Part shown: positions 13,701 through 24,093 of the stretch, in pieces
How the letters are laid out: each line of letters begins with the position of its first letter
Numbering within the stretch: position 1 is the first letter of the stretch
NCBI GenBank assembly: GCA_942159475.1
Contig: OW804097.1
Span: forward strand, 6,601,685-6,665,684
Direction: 5' to 3'
From: Sthenelais limicola
Lineage: Eukaryota; Annelida; Polychaeta; Phyllodocida; Sigalionidae
DNA: 64,000 bases
Position numbers and translations under genes: made by a program
The notes under the pieces: generated by a model
The model's database searches: none
What the model saw: only the letters and a program-made list of their open reading frames with translations
Told to the model about the DNA's origin: nothing

Positions 13701-16578
13701 TTGTTTGTTTGGTTATCAACCTAATGTGGGACATATTCAACATTGGAATGTTGTTAAAGAAAGAAAAAGCAGAAAGCATTATGGTAGCATTGTGCTGTCC
13801 TTCTAAATTATATACTTGCCAAATTCTCCCTAGCAACAGTCAAGTAAAAGAGACCTCGTCACTACGTTGGATGTATACATACTTAATATCAGCGTTATCC
13901 AACAGGTGGAAGCACTGCTAATACCATTCTCAACTGCCAGTCTGACCCAAATCTAGTTGTCTTTTACAATTTGAAATTCACAATAGATACATTCACTGAT
14001 GCTGGCTCGTTTTGCTGAATGTTTGTTATTCTTGAGTCTATTGCTAAAATCTAAATTCCTAAATCCTCGAACACTTTTTTGTGGAGAATTTAGAAATAAG
14101 TAGGACTACACTAAGAGATATGTGAAAAAAGAAGAGATAAATGTAAAGAATTCAACAAATAAACAAGCAAACCTTTTTTTGCTTGTTTTTGGCCTGTTGT
14201 GGATGTTCCGCCGTCGATTCACTGCCACCCTGAAACAAGACACGAATGTCAATTAATATTGACTAAATATTAGTACTTGATATGAATAGACCAATTTAGA
14301 TGTCATAGGCAAAATGTAGTAAATTATATGAGAGCTTGATTTTTTTAAAATAAAAGAGTTAACCAGTTCATAGTGAATGCTTTTAAAGTTGTTATACTAT
14401 TGTATTGGAGCTGTCTACAGTAATGATTTGGAAACATTGGTGTCGTGCTTGTTAATGGTGTATTAGCCCACATGGGGTTGGGGTATGCATACCCATGGGA
14501 CCCAGCATGCAAAATGGTCGTGAGGTAGACCCATGCATCCTGGTACGAGGGGGCTACTACCCAGTAGCTATATAAGGGAGTGTACTGAAGAATAAAATAA
14601 TGCGGGTATACCTATACACATGTATAATTAAGTATTGTCAAACAAGACCATCTTCTTTATCACCATTGGTGTGAGTTTCATCTAATCTGATCTCCTGGGG
14701 CAGGCAAGTGCCTTGAGCCATACTTCCCCCCAGACTGGTAATAAAGAAGTGAAAGGGGAATGCTCAAGTCTAGGCACTGTTTTCATTGTGAATATAATTG
14801 TCCAAGGCCGTCACAAAGAAAACAGAGTCGTGTCCTCTAGCATGCTTATCCTCCAACTTCAATTGTGTGTTATTATTGAGGTGACCAAATCCCCCCTACC
14901 ACCCTATACCACCATCCCACCTGACAACGACTGCTGATCAGACCACTCTCACTGGTACATTGCTAACGACTACATGTTTAGGAGAGATCAATGCAAGAAT
15001 AATTCAATTCCACCTCTGAAGAATTTCTGGGCCTGACTCTCTCCCAATTCGATATAAAGTGTAACATTGATTTGTATTCTCTAAATTCCAAATATATATA
15101 ACATTCATGATGTTGAAATGAACGTTTAATATGTCTCTCATTGGATTTTAGAATAAAGGAATGCATTCAATGTAGTGTAGCAGGTTTCTTCGATAATATT
15201 TAATGTTTAGGTGGCTCCATAGAAACAAAAGCCTGCTGTCAGTTTCAGTATATGTTCTTTTGTTTGCTGAGATGGTGTGGCTTTTCCCTATGCATTTCGA
15301 CTATAGCTGGTGGTCTTCTTTAGGGGAATCGTTAATATTTATATTATATTCATATTACTTTTATATTAACCTTGGCCACGAGTATTGTTTAATTCATTTG
15401 CCAAATAAATCACATTCATAGTCCATTCGAATCCAGGCCAATCCTAGTTCAAAATTATTTCCAACAGATACCTGAGCTGTTAATGACAGAGTCCGCTCAG
15501 GCATCTAAGAAGAGTCCGCTCAGAATGCTCAAAAAATGCACCTGGAATTCAGGACTGTACCCTTTGAGCATGGGAGTTAGCCCAAACCCATGCTGGGGAA
15601 TAGGGACTCAACAGGAATTGTAGCATAAGGCAAGAGGGATGGACCAGGGAGGACCAGGGAGGAGTGCACTGCATGTGTGGAGGGATACATGAGGAGGGGA
15701 AGGAAAGAGAAGGCAGTACACTATTATTCACATTAAAGGGGAGAAGGAGAAAGAGATAGAGAGGGAGGTGGGGTTCGGGAGAGAGAGAGACAAAGAGAGA
15801 GCAACAATCCAAGTGATCGCTTCATCGGTACAACACAGTAAGAATGGCTAAGATTTATCTAGAATTTAGATTTCACTGGACCCTATTATTGTTTCCTTTG
15901 GGAAAAGGGTGTGGTGGGTGAGGTATCGAGTTGATAAATGTCTTAAGTTTGGTTTTATTTTGTACTAGCAAAGTACCCGTCCTTTGACGTTTAGAAACAG
16001 ATTGGTTCTCTATGAAAGTTATGGTCAAAAATGGGTAGAAGCAGTTCGATAGAAATCTCTTAACCTCCTCTATCTTCCTCTCACCCTTTTCTTCTCCCTT
16101 CCCAATTCGTCTCCCCTCCCTCTCTCTCCCTCTCCCTCCCAATAGTAAAATAAAACTAAAATAAAAACTGTTGTAAGTACAAGTTACTTGAAATAAAACG
16201 CTTATACAACAAACTTATGATTAGAGCTTGACTGCTGTAATAGTTTGCATTTTCATTTTAGTCCCGAATACAAATTGTGGATCTTTTTTTATTGACAATG
16301 TTCAAAATATTGCGCGCCACAGAGATCCTTTTTGCTAACCTCAGTAGTGCCGTATTTGCCATCAGTTGAAAAGAAGGGTACCACACCACTATGATTAGGC
16401 CTACTTCCAACGACTTGTGTACTTACCATGAGCTTGTCGTACTGTTTTCGAAACTACAAAGAAAGAAACACATTGATGCATGATCACGTTTAAATTTAAA
16501 ACTTATACTACAGATGGAAATTCGGACAACTTTATCAAATCTAAAATACATTTCAAGCATTCAACTTACCCAAGACAT
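1508..16578 (-). CDS. Proline-rich linker + single CARD gene (gene iv), paralogue of gene ii, 3' end off window
   Basis: Exons 5'->3': 16578-16570 (ATG, reads MSW), 16453-16427 (FRKQYDKLM), 14229-14173, 13668-13594, 12373-12296, 9145-9068, 8846-8769, 8342-8259, 7240-7193, 7033-6887, 5458-5326, 4352-4327, 3699-3501, 3051-2989, 1773-1508. The 15 exons give one continuous frame of 1368 nt (456 aa) and end in phase 0 at a GTAAG donor (1507-1503), so the gene continues past the left edge. Layout: N-terminal linker ~1-178 rich in P, Q, S and T; CARD ~179-272; modules A and X ~281-456, matching gene ii. By analogy the missing part should encode an AIG1 GTPase (inference). The GTTTGC donor of exon 3 is weak, so that exon is less secure. 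Confidence 0.7.
1842..2649. mobile_element. Nested MITEs of the GGCCACTGTCAACAAAA family
   Basis: Left ends at 1842 and 2160 (GCCACTGYCAACAAAA) and right ends at ~2514 and 2649 (TTTTGTTGACAGTGGCC) suggest one copy inserted into another. The interior is rich in GATGAG and CGATG motifs. It lies beyond the last visible exon of gene iv. Confidence 0.65.
5326..7033 (-). CDS. Exons 10-11 of gene iv: CARD
   Basis: Exon 7033-6887 (147 nt) reads HKLLSDDIKSNFQANWKDIV then LLDKLVTMKFMRPHDLERW; exon 5458-5326 (133 nt) reads ERVRELLTLVSKGSYSQYY then NVLQCILKDGQPQIVSLMQ. This is the two-exon CARD layout with lengths identical to CARD2 of gene ii. The preceding exon 7240-7193 is an acidic linker (EEEELNLLYMNEPDKV) and the 26-nt exon 4352-4327 follows (PPKEDLEKP). 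Confidence 0.8.
6590..6660. repeat. Hairpin with GTGTGTAGCCTTG arms
   Basis: CTAGGGTGTGTGTAGCCTTG is followed after three bases by its complement CAAGGCTACACACACACTAG. It is preceded by ACTGCCTGCC repeats (6565-6603). Confidence 0.75.
8259..14229 (-). CDS. Exons 3-8 of gene iv: proline-rich linker exons, partly duplicated
   Basis: Six exons of 57-84 nt, all phase 0-0, so any can be skipped without a frameshift. Two are near copies: 12373-12296 and 8846-8769 both read TADTMAPQTSKT then PPVAQH; 13668-13594 and 9145-9068 both end QPHGAASQ. The exon at 8342-8259 is basic (VSKRNVKRPQKAPVNDE). The composition is low-complexity and probably disordered. In gene ii the equivalent interval encodes CARD1 instead. 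Confidence 0.65.
8740..9150 (-). repeat. Linker-exon block, copy 1 (duplicated at 12276-12590 and 13575-13668)
   Basis: Exons 7 and 6 of gene iv plus the whole intron between them are repeated ~3.5 kb upstream in the transcript direction with high identity in intron as well as exon sequence, for example CATGGACGGAATGAATTATG at about 8983 and 12510. The second copy is interrupted by the 12680-13500 element. Confidence 0.8.
9710..11952. mobile_element. Inverted-repeat element with CGAAAAGTGACCC ends
   Basis: The left end (9710-9792) carries CGAAAAGTGACCCATGGGT and a second CGAAAAGTGACCCACC; the right end (11862-11952) carries the complement of the same motifs. Between them are two imperfect ~95-bp repeats (10010-10105, 10170-10275), a poly-C run (10453-10464), a 108-bp minisatellite (10497-11092) and AT-rich DNA. 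No transposase ORF recognised. It lies in the intron between exons 5 and 6 of gene iv. Confidence 0.55.
10497..11092 (+). repeat. Minisatellite, ~108-bp unit, ~5.6 copies
   Basis: Unit starts GATGGTATACAT at 10497, 10603, 10713, 10821, 10928 and 11037 (spacings 106, 110, 108, 107, 109). Each unit ends GGGGGTCAATTTTC, which resembles the TIR motif of the enclosing element, and holds small palindromes around GGTATAC and TGATACCA. Confidence 0.9.
12680..13500. mobile_element. ~820-bp inverted-repeat element inside the duplicated linker-exon block
   Basis: The left end at 12682 reads GGGCCTTGTTGTATTATAAG followed by CTAAGGAAGT; the right end is its imperfect complement (13450-13498, ACTTCCTTGCTTAG then CTTATACAACAAAGCCC). 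No recognisable protein inside. It lies between exons 4 and 5 of gene iv and separates the two halves of the second linker-exon block. Confidence 0.6.
15965..16140 (-). mobile_element. Helitron-like 3' end, truncated copy 3
   Basis: On the minus strand it ends CGTC-AAAG-GACG-GG-TACTTTG-CTAG/T, preceded by a purine-rich tract (pyrimidine-rich on the plus strand, 16075-16140). No 5' half matching copies 1 and 2 was seen. It lies in the intron between exons 2 and 3 of gene iv. Confidence 0.5.
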
Positions 16579-17938
16579 TAGTATATCATTTGACGAAATG
16601 AGGAAGGTCTAAGGAGGTAGTGCCTTGAGACTGCTGGGCAGAATATGAATGCGCACTGAGAGTGCACATTGCGGTCGGACTACATGTGATAGATATCTTA
16701 TCACAGGCCCATCACGTATTTACCTAACCCTCTAAACTTTATCAACACAAATTTTTTTCTTTCTACTTTCGATATCGCAATGTCTGTGAATATGCACATC
16801 ACTATTCTATTGTCCCAAGTTTAATTCCTGAAGTGTTAACTATTGTAGATATAGGGATTATATATTCCCATTTCTGAATTCAAAGTAAGAACACATGCAC
16901 TGGGAAATAAATCCCCACAGCACGAAACATTCTTTATTCGTTACTGGTCTTGGTTAGAATGGAAGTAGAGTATTGCTTTATTTCCTTCTTAGCTAGGTAA
17001 TTAGGTATCTATTAACCTTGTGAAGCCTATTTCTTCCCTAGTCGAGGAAATGAGGCGTAGTGGGAAAACTAGTTTAGGAAGCTGCATGCATTCTCTTTAA
17101 AAGCTTATAACTATTTCATTTCATTGTAAAGCTTCATTCTCAGTTCCAGTCAATTAAAGACTAAACGTTTTATACTTTTTGTCTTTTCCAACCCATCTAA
17201 ACGTCATTTGACGGTCTTGGAGGACTTTGACTGGTTGTTCTTATTACATGGATTCATACAAGTTCAAATGCATATTTCCGGGACACGTCAAGCTCCTTTC
17301 CTGCGGTCTGTTTTTGGCTGATTCAACTTCAGATTCCACAGCGGAATATCAATATTTTCAGGCCTATAGGACAACAATGAGTAAATTCGGCCAGTTGTTT
17401 GTTTTATTAGCATCTATAATCTTCAACTGCAAGATAGGGGTGTTTGATGTTTTTACTCAGAGGCAATTATCTCAAAATCAATCGCTGCTAATATCTGATA
17501 TTATTTCGGTAAGGCAGTAATATTGGCTTCGACAACACATTGCATTGTAATATTTAGTGGTACCAATAAGTTATTCAAAATTAATCTTGGGGCTCAGGTT
17601 TGGCAGGAAGAAGACCTCAAATAAAACGTTGACCACATAACATTTTTCATGCATTAATGCTATCTTATATTTCCTACTCATAGTCAACTAGTTAATAGGA
17701 TTATTAATGTTCAAGTCCTCGAGATAGTCGAGACTTATCATTTTCATGAAACAACACTTAAATCCGACTTAAAAACATTATTTATACAGGTTTTAATGAT
17801 ACATTGATACATTAAGGATAATTACTTGTACATTCTTTATTTCTGTTTATTTCATATACATACAGTAAACTGTTCACAAGGTAATATGCGCATGTATGTG
17901 TAACATTGGACGCTTCCTCCAGATGTACATCATGAACT
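16579..17938. other. Intergenic region between genes iii and iv
   Basis: Holds the 3' UTR and AATAAA (17841-17836) of gene iii and the presumed promoter of gene iv. A 97-codon plus-strand ORF here has no recognisable features. No repeat family noticed. Confidence 0.5.
16685..16705. promoter_or_regulatory. Palindromic GATA-type motif upstream of gene iv
   Basis: TGTGATAGATATCTTATCACA is a 21-bp near-perfect palindrome containing GATA-type sites (TGATAAG on the minus strand), ~107 bp upstream of the proposed ATG at 16578. A regulatory role is a guess from motif and position. Confidence 0.25.
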
Positions 17939-20525
17939 TTATTCATGACACATATCAGGATCAGTGTTTTTATCAACGTACTTGTCAAACAAAGTCACCC
18001 ACTTTTCTTTCCTTCCCTCAATAATCTGAGAAATGAAAGCTTTCTCACCAGCACGTTTTCCTTCAGATAGTTTTGATTTCAAGTCAGAAAAAGCACTGCC
18101 AACCTTTTGCAAAATCTCTTCACGAGAATCATATTTACCCTGTCTTTCAAGAAACTGCTTACCCTTGCTCAGTTCTGCATCTAAGCTGTTCAAATAAGGG
18201 ATTAGGGATGTATACAACTCTTCGTAATCGCCCACAATATCGTTGAGATACTGCATGATAGGCATATTATTAGAAACTATCTTATCTAACTGCTTTTCCC
18301 CGATGGCTGTTAAATAATCAGGTGGAATTTTGTCCTTCGCAAATGATTTTATAGCTTTTGACCTCAGGGAATCTTCGATCCAGACAACCTTTAATAGGCC
18401 ATCGAAGACAATGCTGTTTATTTCATTTAAATGCTTTTCTGCCATCCTTTTCTTGTGGACTGCTTCCTGTGTATGTTTAGAGATCGAGCTAGTTAGTGTC
18501 TGTAATTTGTGACTATCGTGTTTCCCAATTTCAAAGATTTTCGGTGGGTTCGTCCCTTCAATTCCCTCCTCAACAGCATCTTTCAGGTCAGATTTCAAAT
18601 CTTCGATATATTTTATCTCTGGAGGATGTATCTGGTTCGGGTTGATCACCGTTGATATGGCAGACAGAATGATGTCTCTTGCACACTCCTTGACTTTGGC
18701 GCACTTGAAATTTGCATCAACCCTTACAACCCTTCTTTGAAGGTCTGTGAAGATTATGTCCTTGACAGGCTGAAGGGTGGTATCAGCGCTGTTCCACAGC
18801 TCGTCCAGGTACTGCTTCATGGACAGGTGTTCATGTGTACTGTTTATGGCGGTAAGGCAAATAATGGTCCGCGATAACACCTCCTTTCCTAGAATATCCT
18901 GTAATTTATGAAAGGAAATTAATCTCATGTACCAAGGGCTGTGAAACTTTGGAGACTGGAAATCAATATCAAAAGGCCTGAATCAAAGTTAAGCTTTTAC
19001 AAAATATTGAGCCTGTCACATTATGTACCTAGTGACATGTTCAAGGATCACCCACCTGTAACAGTTGAAGCTGGCTAAAGGCCTTTTTGTCCATGAGGTT
19101 GTTTTTCACAACACAGAGAAACACCGGCATGCGAAGAGAACATGCAACAATTATCTGTAATTACCAAATAACAAATAAATGTAATTGAATAAAACAATTT
19201 TAATATGTAGAGTACAGTCTGTAATAAATAGCCAGAGGCACGATGGAAGGTTCTTCTGATGTGTCTCGATCAACCATTATCTTGATATGATATTATCTTG
19301 ATAAAGAGAGGGAGGGAGACAGACTTTAGGATATAAACAAACTATGACATAATGTACATAATAAAACATAATTTCCCCATATATATGATCTGATTATATG
19401 AGAAGGACTGGTTATACTAGATTTATAATCTACCTTGATCATCTCAAAGATGACCTGATCCCTTGCAGCAGGAGTAATAGGAAATGAAGGCGTGTCAAAT
19501 ACAGTCAGGGTCCTGCCTGTAGTTTCTACTGAACCTTTCTGGACCTCCTTGGTGGCTGAATCCATCCCTGCGCTGACTTCAAACTGAACATTGTCTGAAT
19601 TCAACAGGAGATTTGCTGTTTCGCTTTTTCCAGAACCAGTAGCCCCAATCACAACTATGTCAACAATAGGTGCTAGCATCCCAGTTTCTGTTACTGCTGT
19701 GTAATCATCTTCCATCTTTGTACAATATCTTTGATATTGCTTATTCAATTGAGAAGTGCCAGTTGGTCCAATCTTTGACCTAGCAGATTTCCATTCTTCA
19801 TAGGTGAGGATATATGTTTCTTTAGAGAATGTCTGAAAATATAAAAAATATGATGTTCAAATTAATTAGCCACCTTGACGACACTTTCTATATATAGTTT
19901 TAATCAAATTGATATATATGTTCATTTAAGTCTTTGACATGATTATTCATATGTTATAACAATTAACATGCGATTAGTGCTCTATATATATGTTTCAGTG
20001 GTGGTGGAAACACAAATGCGATCATATTGTGGATATGATTCCTTCATACATAAAAAATAATGTATAAGGCTCCATACTTGCTGCGATGTCATGTGTGTCA
20101 CAGCATCTTGTAAGGTGTTGCACTGGCAATCATTGCTGGTGTTGAACTCGCGCAGTGTCTTTGAACAAGAGCTACTGAAAGCTTTCAGGATCTCAGCAGC
20201 CTCCGTTAGCTCACCCCCCATGCAATTCAAGACAAAATCTTGCAATGATTCACTTCCAGTCTTTCTTAGGTCAAATAGCTTGGCCTCGAATTCTTCTGCT
20301 GCTTTATTTCCCATGTCATCAGTGAAGATCCGAGCAGCAGGTTTACAATTCATGGGATGGAGGTTCTTTAGAAGCTTCTGCATCATGTGATGGGCTGTCC
20401 ATACATCAGTGTAGTTTGCATCAAAGGCAGTAGCCGAGTCATCATTGAAATCTACACTATGTATTTGTTTGGAGATATATTCTGGATCACAGGGGTCAAT
20501 TACAGCGTCCTCATTGGTGGTGTGC
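17939..20525 (-). CDS. AIG1-type GTPase with long helical tail (gene iii)
   Basis: Exons: 20525-20078 (may begin upstream; first in-frame ATG at 20386-20384, reading MMQKLLKNLH), 19832-19434, 19154-19056, 18898-17939 (stop). Exons 2-4 are in phase 0 throughout. Exon 1 gives a helical N-terminal region. Exon 2 has the P-loop VVIGATGSGKSETANLLL and a G3-like FDTPSF (serine where family members have glycine). Exon 3 has MPVFLCVVKNN and MDKKAFSQLQLLQ. Exon 4 begins DILGKEVLSRTIICLTAINS, an AIG1 pattern with a degenerate G4, and then ~250 residues of charged helix to the C-terminus. From MMQKLL the protein is ~610 aa. The true 5' end is unclear: an acceptor-like ACAG precedes 20525, implying a missing first exon. 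AATAAA at 17841-17836 lies ~100 nt past the stop. Confidence 0.7.
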
Positions 20526-20806
20526 CTGTCATAGTCGATATAAGAAAAAGAGCTTTCATTATAACATATTTATGATTTTTATATCAATGACTATTCTGTT
20601 ATGGCCAGATTGTGTGCTAAGCTCAAATATCTTATTTAGGGCAATATTTGTATACATCTTTTTTCTCAATTGAAACAAATGAAGAGAATCGAATGAGGTG
20701 CTACTAATTGAATATTTGTCATCTAGCATAAAATAATATTGGGAATCTAAAAGCTAAATTAAAAATAAACAATTCGCCTATTCATTGAACATGTGTGATG
20801 AACATA

Positions 20807-20986
20807 TTATTTTATCACGCCCACTTTATCACATTTCTCAAGTGGAATGCGTATATATAATAAAACAATAGAAAAAACTAAAGCTATTTTCCATAATAGC
20901 ATCAAGGTTATAGAGATCAGGGGAATGGCCTGTCTAAGTGTGAGGCTTGACCAGACTTGACCACCGGATTCTGCGGTAGTGGAAAC
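20807..20986 (-). CDS. Candidate terminal exon with transmembrane helix
   Basis: An acceptor (TTTCAG) precedes an open frame of 59 codons reading TTAESGGQVWSSLTLRQ, then a hydrophobic stretch around LISITLMLLWKIALVF and SIVLLYI, then RIPLEKCDKVGVIK and a stop at 20807-20809. This would fit the last exon of a type I membrane protein or an alternative terminal exon. No partner exon was recognised upstream, and gene iii begins only ~280 bp below. It may be spurious. Confidence 0.3.
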   Translation of the reverse strand, partial: VSTTAESGGQVWSSLTLRQAIPLISITLMLLWKIALVFSIVLLYIRIPLEKCDKVGVIK

Positions 20987-21469
20987 CTGAAATGATAAGA
21001 AAATGGAGATTTGTAGCTTATGTGGAATATCCATTACATTAACAAGAGGATTAACTGTTTCTTTACGAATCAATTTAACTCTCCAACTCAACGAAGTTGA
21101 GAGGAAAGAGGAATAGTTTTATTTGCCTTTTTATATGTATACATGTAAGTCTCGCTACATTTTTTTTGTATTCAATCATTGTAAATGTCTTGGTCTGAAA
21201 TCGCAATAAAAAACCAAAGAAAGGTCATGTATACACACATTCACACATATATTATATAAGGGTGAAGTCGTCAGAAAATGTACAATTCGCTTCCACCAAA
21301 ACTCAAATTTAATATGAATAGGTGTCCCAAATTCATAACTGAGCAGATTTCCTTATTCAAGCCAATACCAATTACTCTGATTAAATTTATCCTTTCTCAG
21401 CCTAATGGAGCAGAGTTTCATAAATTCGGAAAACTGCAGATAGTACATTTTTAAATGTCCTGACCCACA

Positions 21470-22638
21470 TCCATATAATATACGGGTAGAGTGATTTCTA
21501 GGAAAAGAGGTAGAAATCTATATGAGGCAAAGAAGGTTTTCTTTGTCCAGAATGTTCTCGGAATTTGTTGTATTACAAACAACTTTACTCATCTGTAGAG
21601 GTCTGTCCCCCCTATCTTGATGTCGTTGTATGTGGTTTGTGAAGGTATTTGGGGTGGAAATGTGATTTTGAAGCCTTTTTTAAATCAGGATACCCACACT
21701 CTATGTATAGCCTGGGAAAGCCCTTGACGTCATTACCCACAAGCAGGGATGCCAGCTGGGTTGAGGAAAATGTATGGAACCCTTTGAAGACACTGTCCAA
21801 AGAGGTTTGGATTCTCCCTCCCTTCTGAGATGGCCAGGTTGAGGAGGAGTGGCCACATATACTGCCAATCCCTGGCGCTACAAAGCCAGATATAATTATA
21901 TTGTCACATTATGGTAATAATATGGGGTTGAATGGAGAAGAAAATCTAAACATGTCATGGACATTCTAGACATTTTTGGAAGCATGGAAATTATGGATAT
22001 TCATATGGCAGACTGGCATCCCTGCCACAAGCTACTGTGTCAATTCAAGGGGGACCCGACTACATGCAGAGAAGTGGGAGAGGGGTGGGAGAGGGTGGGG
22101 GTATTGGAGAGGGGGAGGGGAGGAAGAGGGTGTAGGAGGGTAGAGTGAGGCAAAGGGAGAGGGTGGGGAAATAGAAGAGGGGGAGGGGGAGAGAAAGAAA
22201 AGGGGAAGGAAAAGAGGAGGGAAGGGACAGAGGGAAGAGAGAGAAAGTGAGGAGGAGAAGCATAAGGAAGAGGGGAGAAAGATGGGGAATCAGAGATGGG
22301 CTTGGGAGAGAAAAATAGGTATGAGAGACAGAGAAGAGGCGGAGGGAAAAGAGGGAGAGGGGGAAGTGTGGGGAGAGACGGGGATCGGAGGGTGACGATG
22401 TAGGGGAAGAGACAGAGGGAAGGGAGGGAAAGCAAGGAGGGGGAGAATGAAGAACAGGGGAGGGAGGAGGGGGGAATCGGAGATGGGGTTGGGAGAGAAA
22501 AACAGGTATGAGAGACAGAGAGGTTGGGAGAGAAAAACAGGTATGAGAGACAAGAGGGAGAGGGAAAATAGGGAGAATAGGGAGAGGGGGAAGTGTGGGG
22601 AGAGAGGGGGACCGTCCGGAGGACGGGTACTTTGCTAG
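21470..22638 (+). mobile_element. Non-autonomous Helitron-like element, copy 1
   Basis: Starts 5'-A/TCCATATAATATACGG and ends with a GC hairpin CCGTCC-GGA-GGACGG, then GTACTTTG and CTAG before T (22635-22639), matching the TC...hairpin-CTRR/T rule of Helitrons. Positions 21470-21742 are strongly similar to 28120-28395 in the same orientation, and the 3' 80 bp match 28751-28830. Contains a 550-bp purine-rich tract (22070-22620) and an inserted MITE (21743-22025). No Rep/Helicase. Confidence 0.65.
21743..22025. mobile_element. 283-bp MITE with target-site duplication
   Basis: Terminal inverted repeats GCAGGGATGCCAG at 21743 and CTGGCATCCCTGC ending 22025, flanked on both sides by CACAA (21738-21742 and 22026-22030). 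The paralogous Helitron copy at ~28390 reads straight through CCCACAACC, consistent with an unoccupied site. The 5-bp duplication gives a firm boundary for this insertion. Confidence 0.8.
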
Positions 22639-23776
22639 TATATTTATAAGCACATATTATCATCAAGCGAACACCAAGCTACATTCTATGTATAATTTCG
22701 TGATCTTACTCTAACGATACAATTGAATGATATACTTGCCTTGACGATGCTATCCTGTCCACCACACCGGATATAGATCTAGAAGATTGTTTACCTTTTT
22801 CTTTTGATACACTTGGGCTTGCAACTCCCTTTCATGCTTTCCCTTTCAATGTTTTCCTACAACGAATCGAGGACGTAGACGGATGGTAGATCTCACCCCT
22901 TATATTCAACAATTTGGATGTATCTTTTATCGACAAGCTGAACAGTACTGACACTATTGCAACTACAATAATATTCAAAAAGCTTACTCAGGTAGAAACG
23001 TGGTTGGAAATGCACAAGGTAGAGAGATATAGATACCAGCCTGTGGCCTGCCACTTGAATCAGAGATAGGAGCTCCACTCGTTCTAAGTAAACATTACCC
23101 ACCTTCGTCCTATTTGAATATTCAATGCACAATTTGACAGGGCCATGAAATACCAACGGCCAATGATTTGTACTTATTATCATGATGCAATGTTTCGACA
23201 CTGTCAAGTATGAGGGACGACATTAATACATCATAGGCCTACTAAGTCACATATAATTAGTTTTAATCCATCTATCATTCCTTTTTAAGAACTGGATTAT
23301 TTTTTTTACATAAGGGATTTGAAAGCCGAATACTACAATGCATTTGAGAAATCCCCAATTCCATCTCACTGTGCCATCGATATAATAGTAATAGTATCCA
23401 TTATTTCCAAGATAAGCTATAACAAAATTAATGGTTGGCAAAAGGTTTTATGGTTTACCATTATTGAAAAAAAATCAATTATTTCCTTTGTACCTGTGAC
23501 AAAATAGATTAGATCGGTAGAAAGCCCCTTCGATGTTTTATTTTTGTCTTTGTTTACCTGCTTGAGTCTTGAATTAAGTGGCACAGAATTACTAAACATT
23601 GATCTGATTTTTAAGTCGTTGAGGGCAAACATGCATCCTGCTTTGCTGCAATAAATCCCATAAAAATGCAATAGCCTTCCTCGTGTTCTTGCAAAGCTGC
23701 TACACACATCTATGGCACTGATGCTCTGAGCTAGTGACTGATCGAAAAGTGACCCCCATGAAAAAGTGACCCCCAT

Positions 23777-24093
23777 GAAAACTGTCAACAAAATTGTTGG
23801 CGATGCATTGGCAATGAGGTAGTCGATAAGATTTTTAAAAGATTATTACATCATCTTTGCATCAACTTTTCATTGCAATGCCTTCGGCAATAACCAGCGA
23901 TGAGTGGCGGTGTAAAAATTGCATCGGTGAGGGTAGCGATGAACACCAAACATGTTTAATATTTCCTGTTGATGTGTTTTTTTATTGGTGCAATTTCAAT
24001 GGAGGTAATGACCAAAGCAATGTGCAAGTGATGCCTAGTCGATAAGATAGCACATCAACACCATTTTCTCGACACTGGCCGGACTGCTTTAAA
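23777..24093. mobile_element. MITE of the GGCCACTGTCAACAAAA family, left end clipped
   Basis: Starts at ACTGTCAACAAAATTGTTGG just after CGAAAAGTGACCCCCATG repeats (23743-23776) and ends TTTTCTCGACACTGGCCGG. Same interior GATGAG-type sequence as the copies at 1.8-2.6 and 51.5-51.9 kb. Confidence 0.6.

Noticed and set aside
17227..17520. 97-codon plus-strand ORF
   Set aside because: No motif, no splice partner and no similarity to anything else here.
22040..22666. Overlapping 208- and 197-codon minus-strand ORFs rich in P, S and L
   Set aside because: They are translations of the purine-rich low-complexity tract in Helitron copy 1; several frames are open at once and there is no domain.
23417..23791. 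124-codon minus-strand ORF with possible splice donors
   Set aside because: It starts in MITE/TIR repeat sequence and I could not find a matching acceptor or family; considered as an upstream exon of gene iii but not supported.
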